The position numbers were made by a program, and so were the translations under genes. A DNA stretch of 64,000 nucleotides from Methanothrix harundinacea (GTDB lineage: Archaea > Halobacteriota > Methanosarcinia > Methanotrichales > Methanotrichaceae), in assembly GCA_002506535.1 (NCBI GenBank), contig DAXT01000017.1:1-64000 (forward strand), given 5' to 3'. Below are positions 1 to 6,813 of the stretch, in pieces (the stretch's first letter is position 1; each line of letters begins with the position of its first letter). Under the pieces are notes generated by a model that was not told where the DNA came from, ran no database searches, and saw only the letters and a list, made by a program, of their open reading frames with translations.

Positions 1-45
1 GATGTTTGAGTTATTCGAAATCCTCTGCATATAATTACGTGCCAT
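1..45 (-). CDS. Possible gene start running off the left edge
   Basis: An ATG at 45 on the minus strand opens a frame of 15 codons (MARNYMQRISNNSNI) that leaves the window. It follows an AAAAGGAAA ribosome-binding-like stretch. A TATA-like AT box lies at about 97-108, at a suitable distance for an archaeal promoter. Too little is visible to name a product, and the short frame could be chance. Confidence 0.3.
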   Translation of the reverse strand, partial: MARNYMQRISNNSNI

Positions 46-95
46 GTTTCCTTTTAAAATCTCTGTCCCGTATCCAGACTCTTTTACTCCCCACT

Positions 96-110
96 CATTT
101 ATAAATACTT
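96..110 (-). promoter_or_regulatory. TATA-like box upstream of the left-edge gene
   Basis: The sequence reads AAGTATTTATAAATGAG on the minus strand, a good match to an archaeal TATA box and nearly palindromic. It sits about 55 bases before the ATG at 45. It could also serve as AT-rich DNA behind the exported-protein gene ending at 165. The call rests on motif and spacing only. Confidence 0.3.
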
Positions 111-164
111 TCATGACCTTAAAGCCCAAGGATGGCGCCGACCTGCCCCACCTCCCCCCTCTCC

Positions 165-1007
165 TCAGAACATGATCCCGCAGTCGTACTCCACCAGCAC
201 CTGCGACCCCTCGCCGAGGATCAGGTGGGGAGCCTCCCTCTCCATCAATATCGACCTCTTGATAAAGCCGCCCCACATGGTGAAGACGACCGCCTCGACC
301 TTCACCAGATCTCTGCTCATGGAAACGGTCGGGGCGAGGTCGAATTTCCCGAGATCCGCGAGGAGCGTCTCGATCGTCGATTCGTCTGGGCCGAATCCGC
401 CGCCCAGGCCCGCCCTGGCGTCCTCCAGGTCGCAGACGATCCGATCGTCGTTGTAGGCGTCGTGCCAGAACTGGTAGAACTGCTCGCCTTGAATGCGCAG
501 CAGGGCGAGCTGGAAGTACCCCTCCGGCGACCCGTCGGCGGCGATGTGGCGCAGGTAGTAGTCCTCCCTATCCGCCCGCTTTGCCAGGTCAGCGGCGGCA
601 TACTCTGAGTAGTTCCGGTAGGGGGGTGCTTGGGCTTTACGGGCGTAGAGGACGGGTCCCCCCCCGATCCCGGCGTAGTGGTAGACGTAGTCGAGGACGT
701 ATCCGCGCTGCGGGGAGATCCGGTCGAGGACTTCGAAGTAGAGGTTCGCGTCGAAGTCGCCTTCGCCCTTCTCGGCGTCCTCGGCGGCCAGATGGCCGGG
801 GAAGCCCAGGGGCTCCTGGAGCGCCTCGAACTCTCCTACGACCTCTTTCGAGTCGGATGGAGAGATAGTCGTCACCAGGAGCCACGACGGCTCTGCGATC
901 GCAATGTCGTCATCCGCCATCTCGCCCTGGGAGCTGGAAGGCTGCAGGGATATGGCGAGGATGGAGAGGACCAGAAATATCTGCACGAGGGTTTTATGGA
1001 TCATCAT
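165..1007 (-). CDS. Exported protein of unknown function
   Basis: This 280-residue protein begins with a clear signal peptide: MMIHK, then a hydrophobic core (LVQIFLVLSILAISL) and a small-residue region near residues 22-28. The mature part is acidic and rich in Tyr and Trp, with no transmembrane segment or cysteine cluster, so it is probably secreted or surface-associated. I do not recognise a family. It is a single gene, transcribed leftwards, with 9-bp tandem repeats and an AT-rich promoter region just upstream (1058-1110). Either of two adjacent ATG codons could be the start. Confidence 0.72.
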   Translation of the reverse strand: MMIHKTLVQIFLVLSILAISLQPSSSQGEMADDDIAIAEPSWLLVTTISPSDSKEVVGEFEALQEPLGFPGHLAAEDAEKGEGDFDANLYFEVLDRISPQRGYVLDYVYHYAGIGGGPVLYARKAQAPPYRNYSEYAAADLAKRADREDYYLRHIAADGSPEGYFQLALLRIQGEQFYQFWHDAYNDDRIVCDLEDARAGLGGGFGPDESTIETLLADLGKFDLAPTVSMSRDLVKVEAVVFTMWGGFIKRSILMEREAPHLILGEGSQVLVEYDCGIMF

Positions 1008-1057
1008 ATATCATACCGCCCCGAATTTTTTAGATGCCTTTTGAGATATTCTCTTGA

Positions 1058-1084
1058 GTCGATCTAGTCGATCTAGTCGATCTA
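1058..1084. repeat. Three perfect 9-bp tandem repeats (GTCGATCTA)
   Basis: The unit GTCGATCTA occurs three times without interruption. It lies 50-77 bases upstream of the exported-protein start, next to an AT-rich box (about 1088-1110) that could be its TATA element. The repeats would therefore fall around the transcription start or in the leader. They could be a repeated operator or a simple slippage product. Confidence 0.9.
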
Positions 1085-1139
1085 TTACTATTCATATTAT
1101 TTAATGGTATTTCGCCCCGGATCACCGGGTGGATAAGGC

Positions 1140-1153
1140 GGCGAATATAAAGC
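1140..1153 (+). promoter_or_regulatory. TATA box of the HicB-like gene
   Basis: GCGAATATAAAGCC lies about 35 bases before the ATG at 1183. That spacing fits an archaeal TATA box followed by a short leader containing the GGTGAG ribosome-binding site at about 1174-1179. Confidence 0.5.
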
Positions 1154-1182
1154 CATGATGATCTATCGCCATAGGTGAGATT

Positions 1183-1404
1183 ATGGATCGGAAGATGACC
1201 GGCCTGAACCTGACCGCCTCCCTGAACCTGACCGCCACGATATGGGAAGAGGAAGGTGCCTACGTTTCTAAATGTCCCGAGCTGGAGGTTGCAAGCTGGA
1301 GCGGGACGCCCGCGGAGGCGCTTCAAAACCTGAAAGACGCGGTGGATCTGTACCTGGAGAACGCCGGAAAGCTGGGCCTCTTCCCATATTCTAGAATCGG
1401 ATAA
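1183..1404 (+). CDS. HicB-like antitoxin family protein, orphan
   Basis: This 73-residue protein carries the HicB/UPF0150 fold pattern from about residue 14: LTATIWEEEGAYVSKCPELE, then SGTPAEALQNLKDAV. HicB proteins usually neutralise the small RNase HicA and autoregulate. No HicA-like frame is visible on either side: upstream is the divergent exported-protein gene, and 25 bases downstream is the end of ftr. No DNA-binding domain follows the HicB core. It is therefore an orphan, as is common in archaea, and its role is unknown. ATG follows GGTGAG at good spacing. Confidence 0.75.
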   Translation: MDRKMTGLNLTASLNLTATIWEEEGAYVSKCPELEVASWSGTPAEALQNLKDAVDLYLENAGKLGLFPYSRIG

Positions 1405-1429
1405 AAAATAGTTGGTCCCGGGGCCCCTC

Positions 1430-2329
1430 TCACCTCAGGATCTCGTGGAGATGGAAGAGGTGGGGCCCGAGCTTCCCCTCGAAGTTCCCGGCGGAGATCT
1501 TGACGACCCCGGGGACGGTGCAGGCGGCTTTTATGCCTGAGCGCATCGACCTCTCGATCGCCTCCCGATCGACGCCGTTGATGACCACCTCGTAGGAGGC
1601 GCCGATCTCCGGCGGGAGGGTGCATACCCCCTCGTCCTTGAGGGTCGGGCAGAACCTCTCGTTCGTCGAGGCCTTCAGGAACTTGTATCGGCTTCCCACC
1701 TTCGAGCCGCTGGCGACGACACCGCCGGGGAAGGGGGTGATCGTCCCCTCCTCCTCCCTTATGGCGTCGACGGCCGCCTCGGCTGCCATGAGGGCGGAGG
1801 CCTGGTTCTCGGCCATGATGTAGAAGTTTCCTCCCGCGATCCCGTCGACGGCCCCCATCTTCTCCTCGACGATGAAGTCGCCGGACATCACCGGTATGAT
1901 GCAGACGCCCCGGTCGCAGTAGGACGCCTCCTTCTGGAAGCCGTCTCCGAAGAACTTCAGCTTCGCCCCCGTATCGAACTGCTTCTCCGCCTCCGGGATG
2001 CCGTTGAATACCGCCGTCGTCGGAGCCGTCAGGACGCACTGGCCGATCCTCGATAGGAGGGAGTTCTCCAGGTTCTTATATCCCATGTTGCAGATCTGGA
2101 TGAAGACCCCGGGCCTTCCGTCGGGGGTCTCGCTCCTCTTTGCCACCCGCTCGATCCCCGCCTCCGCCGGACACATGATGACGGAGGTCCCAAAGCCGGT
2201 AGCCTCCCTCGCCGCCTCCATCGCCCAACGTTCCGTTATGGCCGTTATCAGAACCCTGGCCACCTTTATCGGAAAGCCCTCTGCAAAGGTCTCCTCAATC
2301 TCTACGCCGTTTATCTCCATCCCGTCCAC
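1430..2329 (-). CDS. ftr: Formylmethanofuran:tetrahydromethanopterin formyltransferase
   Basis: This cytoplasmic methanogenesis enzyme moves the formyl group from formylmethanofuran to tetrahydromethanopterin. In acetate users it serves mainly the oxidative or biosynthetic branch. The 299 residues match the usual Ftr length. The N-terminus MEINGVEIEETFAEGFPIK, the ITERWAMEAAREATGFGTS segment and the C-terminal HLHEILR are typical. The first ATG adds Met-Asp-Gly before MEINGV, so a start three codons later is also possible. The gene lies 40 bases after purO on the same strand and may be the last gene of the por-purO-ftr run. A T-run at about 1405-1412 (minus sense) may end transcription. Confidence 0.96.
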   Translation of the reverse strand: MDGMEINGVEIEETFAEGFPIKVARVLITAITERWAMEAAREATGFGTSVIMCPAEAGIERVAKRSETPDGRPGVFIQICNMGYKNLENSLLSRIGQCVLTAPTTAVFNGIPEAEKQFDTGAKLKFFGDGFQKEASYCDRGVCIIPVMSGDFIVEEKMGAVDGIAGGNFYIMAENQASALMAAEAAVDAIREEEGTITPFPGGVVASGSKVGSRYKFLKASTNERFCPTLKDEGVCTLPPEIGASYEVVINGVDREAIERSMRSGIKAACTVPGVVKISAGNFEGKLGPHLFHLHEILR

Positions 2330-2369
2330 CTCAAAACCATCAAAATCTGATCCTTCCCTTCAGGCGACC

Positions 2370-2999
2370 TCATCCCGTCGCCGGGTTGTACGCTGCCAGT
2401 TTGAAGCAGCCGCAGCCGTCGCCATCCTCTTGGCCGGCGTCATCGTAGGCCGCCGCCGAGCATACCGGCTTTTCGTAGTCCATCTCGAAGGCACCCTTTG
2501 CGATCTCCCCGGCGCTCTTGCCTTGCAGAGATACCTCCTCAAAGTCCGTCTTCTCGTAGGTGGCGACCATGAAGGCCGCGTCTACGGAGAGGTCGAACTC
2601 CCTCACCCTGATCTCGTCTTTTCGGGCGATCCCAAGCCAACCCCGGCCCTTCATGACGACCCCGGCGATCCGGGGGGTATCCAGCTCGTCCCTCTCGTGG
2701 CCGTAGGCGGTGAGGCTGAAGGCTATCGCCTCCAGGGGCTTCGTTCCGTCGGTGATCTTCTCTGCGATCATGTCGGCGTGGGTGCCGTTGGCGACGACCG
2801 CCGCCTTGCCGGCGATCCGGATGCAGTTGTAGGCTATATAGGGATTCCTCTCCAGGTCCTTTGGGTCCACGGGCGATACCAGGACCGAATCTCTCAGAAC
2901 CCGGGCCCTCCGGTTTGGAAAGGAGCGGGACGATACCCGGTACCCGGCCCAGGCCCGTCCTCCCGTCCTCCCTATCACCACGATCCTTCCTACGTACAT
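2370..2999 (-). CDS. purO: Archaeal IMP cyclohydrolase
   Basis: PurO closes the purine ring, converting FAICAR to IMP in the last step of archaeal purine synthesis. It replaces the cyclohydrolase domain of bacterial PurH. The 209-residue protein starts MYVGRIVVIGRT and contains the typical YRVSSRSFPNR, NPYIAYNCIRI and NGTHADMIAEKI segments. A Gly/Asp/Cys-rich tail (DDAGQEDGDGCGCFK) lies near residues 184-200. It sits 64 bases after porB and 40 bases before ftr, all on the minus strand, so co-transcription is likely. Confidence 0.93.
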   Translation of the reverse strand: MYVGRIVVIGRTGGRAWAGYRVSSRSFPNRRARVLRDSVLVSPVDPKDLERNPYIAYNCIRIAGKAAVVANGTHADMIAEKITDGTKPLEAIAFSLTAYGHERDELDTPRIAGVVMKGRGWLGIARKDEIRVREFDLSVDAAFMVATYEKTDFEEVSLQGKSAGEIAKGAFEMDYEKPVCSAAAYDDAGQEDGDGCGCFKLAAYNPATG

Positions 3000-3063
3000 A
3001 TCTCGTCTCCGAAAAATAGATCAAATAAGGGTCCCTGGGGGCTGACGGGACCCAGTCCGCCCT

Positions 3064-3942
3064 TCAGTCGAGGAGGCCGAACTTCGCGGCGTTGGCGTCG
3101 GCCATCGCCTGGATCTTGGCCAGAACCTCCGCCCCCCCCTCCGCCTTGAAGAGGTGCTTGTACCTCCCCTGGGTCTTGAGGTAATCCTCGACGGGCCTCT
3201 TCCTTCTCACCTTCTTGACCCCCACCAGGACGCCGTCGACGTACTCGATTAGAGGCAGCAGGCACGTCTCGACGGCGAGCCTCGACTGCTCGATGGCGTC
3301 CCCTTCTCCAAAGCTCCAGCCGGTGATGCAGGGGGCGTTGACCTGGATGTAGGCGGGGCCGTCGGCCGATAGAGACATCTTAACCTTCCGGCGGAGGTCA
3401 ACGGGATAGGCGATCGACGCCGTGGCGACGTAGGGGACGCCGTGGGCCACGGCTATAGCCGCCATATCCTTCTTTGGCCGGGGGTTACCGAGGCTCATCT
3501 TTCCCGTCGGCGTCGTCGTCGTCTTGGCGCAGAAGGGGGTCGATGCGGACCTCTGGACACCGGTGTTCATGTAAGCCTCGTTGTCGTAGCAGACGTAGGT
3601 GATCCTGTGGCCCCGGTCGAACATCCCCGATATGGCGCCGAAGCCTATATCGAAGGTCGACCCGTCGCCACCGATGACCAGGACGTTGGTATCGGTCCTT
3701 TTGAACCTCTTCAGGGCCACCTCCACCCCGGAGGCGACGGCTGCCGCGTTCTCGAAGAGGGAGTGGATCCAGGGGACCCTCCAGGAGGACTCCGGGAAGG
3801 GGGTCGAGGTCACCTCAAGACATCCCGTCGGCGAGGCGACGATGGTGTTGGGGCCGGCGGCGTCCAGGACGAGCTTTATCGCCGTGGGCATTCCACATCC
3901 TGCGCAGGCCCGATGGCCGGGTGCAAACAAACTATCTTCCAT
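3064..3942 (-). CDS. porB: Pyruvate:ferredoxin oxidoreductase, beta subunit
   Basis: This subunit holds thiamine pyrophosphate and one Fe-S cluster in the complex that interconverts pyruvate and CO2 plus acetyl-CoA. The 292 residues show the N-terminal cluster cysteines (CAGCGMPTAIK), the TPP motif GDGSTFDIGFGAISG with the downstream DNEAYMNTG, and a later NAPCITGW cysteine. The ATG at 3942 is preferred over an upstream in-frame codon because homologs start near MEDSLFAPGHRACAGCG. That start overlaps the end of porA by 11 bases, suggesting translational coupling. Confidence 0.95.
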   Translation of the reverse strand: MEDSLFAPGHRACAGCGMPTAIKLVLDAAGPNTIVASPTGCLEVTSTPFPESSWRVPWIHSLFENAAAVASGVEVALKRFKRTDTNVLVIGGDGSTFDIGFGAISGMFDRGHRITYVCYDNEAYMNTGVQRSASTPFCAKTTTTPTGKMSLGNPRPKKDMAAIAVAHGVPYVATASIAYPVDLRRKVKMSLSADGPAYIQVNAPCITGWSFGEGDAIEQSRLAVETCLLPLIEYVDGVLVGVKKVRRKRPVEDYLKTQGRYKHLFKAEGGAEVLAKIQAMADANAAKFGLLD

Positions 3943-5131
3943 GGTAACCCTCCTGGAGACACTCCTGCTTGACGTCGAAGATCTCAAACTCCGCCTCGAT
4001 CCCGGCGTCCAACACCCTCGACGTCTTTTCGACGATCTTCCTTATCTGCTTGATCCCGATGTCCCGGCCTCCGAGCCCTGCTGCGAACCCGACGATGGGG
4101 GCTCTTATGGGGCTGTTGTAGAAGGCGCCTTTGAGATCGGTGAGGAGGGCGCTCTCGTAGCCGATGGATACGTCCTTCTCGATCGTTGCGATGACCCTAG
4201 CATCTTTCAGGGCTATCTTGAGCTCCTCCTCGGGGAAGGGCCTGTAGCTTCTGATCTTGACGAGGCCGACTTTGACCCCTTCGGACCGGAGCTCGTCGAC
4301 CGCCTCTTTGGCGGTTCCGACGACGGACCCCATGGTGACCAGGGCGACCTCGGCGTCGTCCATGGAGTATGTATCGATGAGGCCGCCGTAGCCCCGGCCG
4401 AAGATCTCCTCAAACTCCTTAGATACCTTCTCGATCTTCTTTTTCGCCCTCTCCATCGCCTGGTACTGGAGGTACCTGAACTCGGTGAACCAGCTCGGGT
4501 CGGCGAAGGCCCCGAAGGTCTTGGGGTCTTTCGGGTCCAGGACGTACTCCGGCCGGTAAGGCGGGAGGAACTCTCTGACCTTCTCGATATCGAGGAACTC
4601 CACCGGCTCGTAGACGTGGGTGAGGATGAACCCGTCCATGCAGACCATGGAGGGGGTGAGGATCTCGGGGTCCTCCGAGATTTTGAAGAGCTGGGGGGTG
4701 AGGTCCATCGCCTCCTGGACGTTCTCGGCGTATATCTGAATCCAGCCCGCCTCCCGGGCCGCCATGGCGTCCTGCTGGTCGTTCCAGATGGATAGGGGTG
4801 CGCTTAACGCTCTATTCACCGTCGTCATGACGATGGGCAGCCTCATCCCCGAGACGTTAAAGAGTACCTCGAACATCAGGGCAAGCCCCTGGCTCGTAGT
4901 GGAGGTGTAGGTCCGGGCACCAGCGGCGGACGCCCCGATTAGAGACGAGAGGGAGGAGAACTCCGATTCGACGTTGATGTACTCGCAGTCGAGCTTTCCG
5001 TTGGCGACGAACTCTGAGAGGTGCTCCACTATGTGGGTCTGAGGGGTGATGGGATAGACCGATATGACGTCGGGAGAGCAGCACCTGACGGCGTCGGCAA
5101 TCCCGTAGGATCCTTCTACCACTTTCATCAT
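3932..5131 (-). CDS. porA: Pyruvate:ferredoxin oxidoreductase, alpha subunit
   Basis: PorA supplies the pyrimidine-binding side of the TPP site and CoA binding in the four-subunit PorCDAB complex. The 399 residues open with VVEGSYGIADAVRCCSPDVI and contain the family segments YPITPQTHIVEHLSEFVA and ESEFSSLSSLIGASAAGART. The C-terminal transketolase-like domain runs from about residue 250. The ATG at 5131 directly abuts the porD stop codon, and the gene ends in TAG inside the first codons of porB. It lies third of four in the transcribed order C-D-A-B. Confidence 0.95.
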   Translation of the reverse strand: MMKVVEGSYGIADAVRCCSPDVISVYPITPQTHIVEHLSEFVANGKLDCEYINVESEFSSLSSLIGASAAGARTYTSTTSQGLALMFEVLFNVSGMRLPIVMTTVNRALSAPLSIWNDQQDAMAAREAGWIQIYAENVQEAMDLTPQLFKISEDPEILTPSMVCMDGFILTHVYEPVEFLDIEKVREFLPPYRPEYVLDPKDPKTFGAFADPSWFTEFRYLQYQAMERAKKKIEKVSKEFEEIFGRGYGGLIDTYSMDDAEVALVTMGSVVGTAKEAVDELRSEGVKVGLVKIRSYRPFPEEELKIALKDARVIATIEKDVSIGYESALLTDLKGAFYNSPIRAPIVGFAAGLGGRDIGIKQIRKIVEKTSRVLDAGIEAEFEIFDVKQECLQEGYHGR

Positions 5132-5392
5132 CTACTTCTCCTCCAGGATCATGGTGATCGCTCCCCGGGGGCACTCGTGGGCGCAGAGGCTGCACCCCTT
5201 GCAGTAGTCCAGATCCGGGACGAAGTTGCCCTCTATCTGGTGGATGCAGCTCTCGGGACAGTAGATCTCGCAGAGGCTGCACTTGATGCACTTGTCGTGA
5301 TCGAAGATCGGGACGAAAGTCCTCCAGGCGCCGGTTTTTGTTATTTCGGTGCTCCCCGGCTCCACCACCATTCTGACTTGGCATCTGGTCAA
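5132..5392 (-). CDS. porD: Pyruvate:ferredoxin oxidoreductase, delta (ferredoxin) subunit
   Basis: This 86-residue electron-transfer subunit carries two 4Fe-4S motifs, CIKCSLCEIYCPE near residue 35 and CKGCSLCAHECP near residue 64. They pass electrons from PorB towards ferredoxin. The likely start is TTG at 5392, overlapping the porC stop as TTGA and preceded by a G-rich Shine-Dalgarno stretch. An ATG seven codons later (5371) is the alternative but has no visible ribosome-binding site. Confidence 0.93.
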   Translation of the reverse strand: MTRCQVRMVVEPGSTEITKTGAWRTFVPIFDHDKCIKCSLCEIYCPESCIHQIEGNFVPDLDYCKGCSLCAHECPRGAITMILEEK

Positions 5393-5928
5393 GAGCTAAC
5401 CCCCTCGTAAGCGGTCTTTATGGCGGCGAGGTTCTTCTCCCCCAGGGCTCCGCTGAACCTGCTCAAGATCGCCTTGTTCATGCTATCGAGGCTGATCTCC
5501 CCGGTGGCGCCGCAGAAGGCGCCGAGCATCGTGGTGTTGACGATGGGCCGTCCCAGCTTCTCCAGGGCTATCCTGGTGGCGTCGATGATTACGACCTCCG
5601 CCTTAGTCTTCAGCTTGAGGTTTTTCGCATCCCTGTCGGTGTTGATAATTATCATCCCCTCCGCCTTCAGGCCGCTGGCCACGTCGACGACCTCCAGAAG
5701 GGTGACGTCCTGAACTATGACGTAATCGGGCTCATATACCTGGCTTCGTATCCGGATCGGCTCGCTTGCTATCCGGGCAAAAGCCATGACTGGAGCCCCT
5801 CGCCGCTCCACACCAAAGGCGGGGAAAGCCTGGGAGTACTTTTTATCTTCAAACGCCGCGATCGCGATCAACTCTGCGGCGGTGACAGCTCCCTGGCCAC
5901 CCCGGCCGTGAAATCGAATCTCCTTCAA
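5389..5928 (-). CDS. porC: Pyruvate:ferredoxin oxidoreductase, gamma subunit
   Basis: PorC is the first gene of the por operon; its 179 residues form the gamma domain of the complex. The protein opens with KEIRFHGRGGQGAVTAAELI, the family hallmark, followed by FPAFGVERRGAPVMAFARI. The TTG at 5928 is chosen as start because it has a GGAGGT site seven bases upstream and matches the family N-terminus. The frame stays open for about 180 codons further upstream, but that extension is low-complexity and unlike any PorC. The promoter should lie in 5929-6049, where a TATA-like GGCTATATCC occurs at about 5963-5973. Confidence 0.93.
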   Translation of the reverse strand: MKEIRFHGRGGQGAVTAAELIAIAAFEDKKYSQAFPAFGVERRGAPVMAFARIASEPIRIRSQVYEPDYVIVQDVTLLEVVDVASGLKAEGMIIINTDRDAKNLKLKTKAEVVIIDATRIALEKLGRPIVNTTMLGAFCGATGEISLDSMNKAILSRFSGALGEKNLAAIKTAYEGVSS

Positions 5929-6049
5929 CCGGCTGACCTCCTCGTCGTCGTGAGGCGGCGACAGGATATAGCCTTTTCGGAGATAGAGTCGCCGGCGGCG
6001 CATCACCACATTTTTATAGCCGACGCGCGCCTGATTGTAAGAGTTTCCC

Positions 6050-6772
6050 ATGAAGGATGGTGGAGATGAGAAGAACGGGAGGGGTGAGGACGAAGACCAG
6101 GAAGAGCTCCTCTTTGCTGTCAAGGCGGCCGAGCAGAGCCTCACCGGAGGCGTCAGCCACCATATGGGAGAGATACTGGGATTTGTAGAGGGGATGGCCC
6201 CCTTCCTCAACAAGGAGACGCTGATCAAGATCAAATGCGCGATCTGCGACCATTTCTCTCCGTCCTTCTTTCCGGGCGAGGGGGAGTACACCGTAGTGGA
6301 GTTGCGGGAGTACTGCCACGCCAAAGAGCAGCCTCTACACCACCTCAACCTCTTCACCATAGCCAAGTGCGCCGAGCACTCCAGAGAGGCCCAGAGGCGG
6401 CTCTTGGAGCTGGCCGGATCCGTCGTCGAAGAGGACCTGCGCCCGGCCTTCTCCGGCAAGAAGCTCTATGATAGAAACGCCTTTGCCAGCTACCATCTGG
6501 AATACAGGACGGTGCTGGAGAGGGGCAGAGTCTGCATCGAGTTTGGCCATCAGGACGACGCCGGTTTCGTGGGGGGCGGGATCAAGGTCTGCATTCTGAT
6601 GAGGATCGACCCTGGATTCGGGAAGGACTCCGCCAAGATAAAGGCGGTCCAGACCTATGGACGGCCCGTCATGGTGGTGACGGCCGCCCGCCAGGTGCGA
6701 AGACAGATGGAGATAGACGAGGTTCTGATGGCGATAGCCAAAAAGAGGGAGATGGAGATAGTCTTCCTCTGA
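6050..6772 (+). CDS. Conserved protein of unknown function
   Basis: This 240-residue soluble protein has an acidic, charged N-terminus (residues 1-22) and a middle section rich in Cys and His: CAICDHF near residue 64, YCHAKEQPLHHLN near residue 88, and AKCAEHS. These could bind a metal. The C-terminal part (ICMLR-like strands, then VVTAARQVRRQMEIDEVLMA) looks globular. I do not recognise the family. It is divergent from porC with a 121-base shared promoter region. A TATA-like TTTTTATAGC at about 6010-6020 would give a very short leader. The gene ends 41 bases before the PIN/ATPase gene. Confidence 0.7.
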   Translation: MKDGGDEKNGRGEDEDQEELLFAVKAAEQSLTGGVSHHMGEILGFVEGMAPFLNKETLIKIKCAICDHFSPSFFPGEGEYTVVELREYCHAKEQPLHHLNLFTIAKCAEHSREAQRRLLELAGSVVEEDLRPAFSGKKLYDRNAFASYHLEYRTVLERGRVCIEFGHQDDAGFVGGGIKVCILMRIDPGFGKDSAKIKAVQTYGRPVMVVTAARQVRRQMEIDEVLMAIAKKREMEIVFL

Positions 6773-6813
6773 TCTCGTCTCTCGATCACAAGTACTAAAT
6801 AACTAATTGAAGG

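Noticed and set aside
5929..6459. A 180-residue N-terminal extension of PorC.
   Set aside because: The extension is low complexity, antisense to the neighbouring plus-strand gene and unlike any PorC; the TTG at 5928 has a good ribosome-binding site and the family N-terminus.
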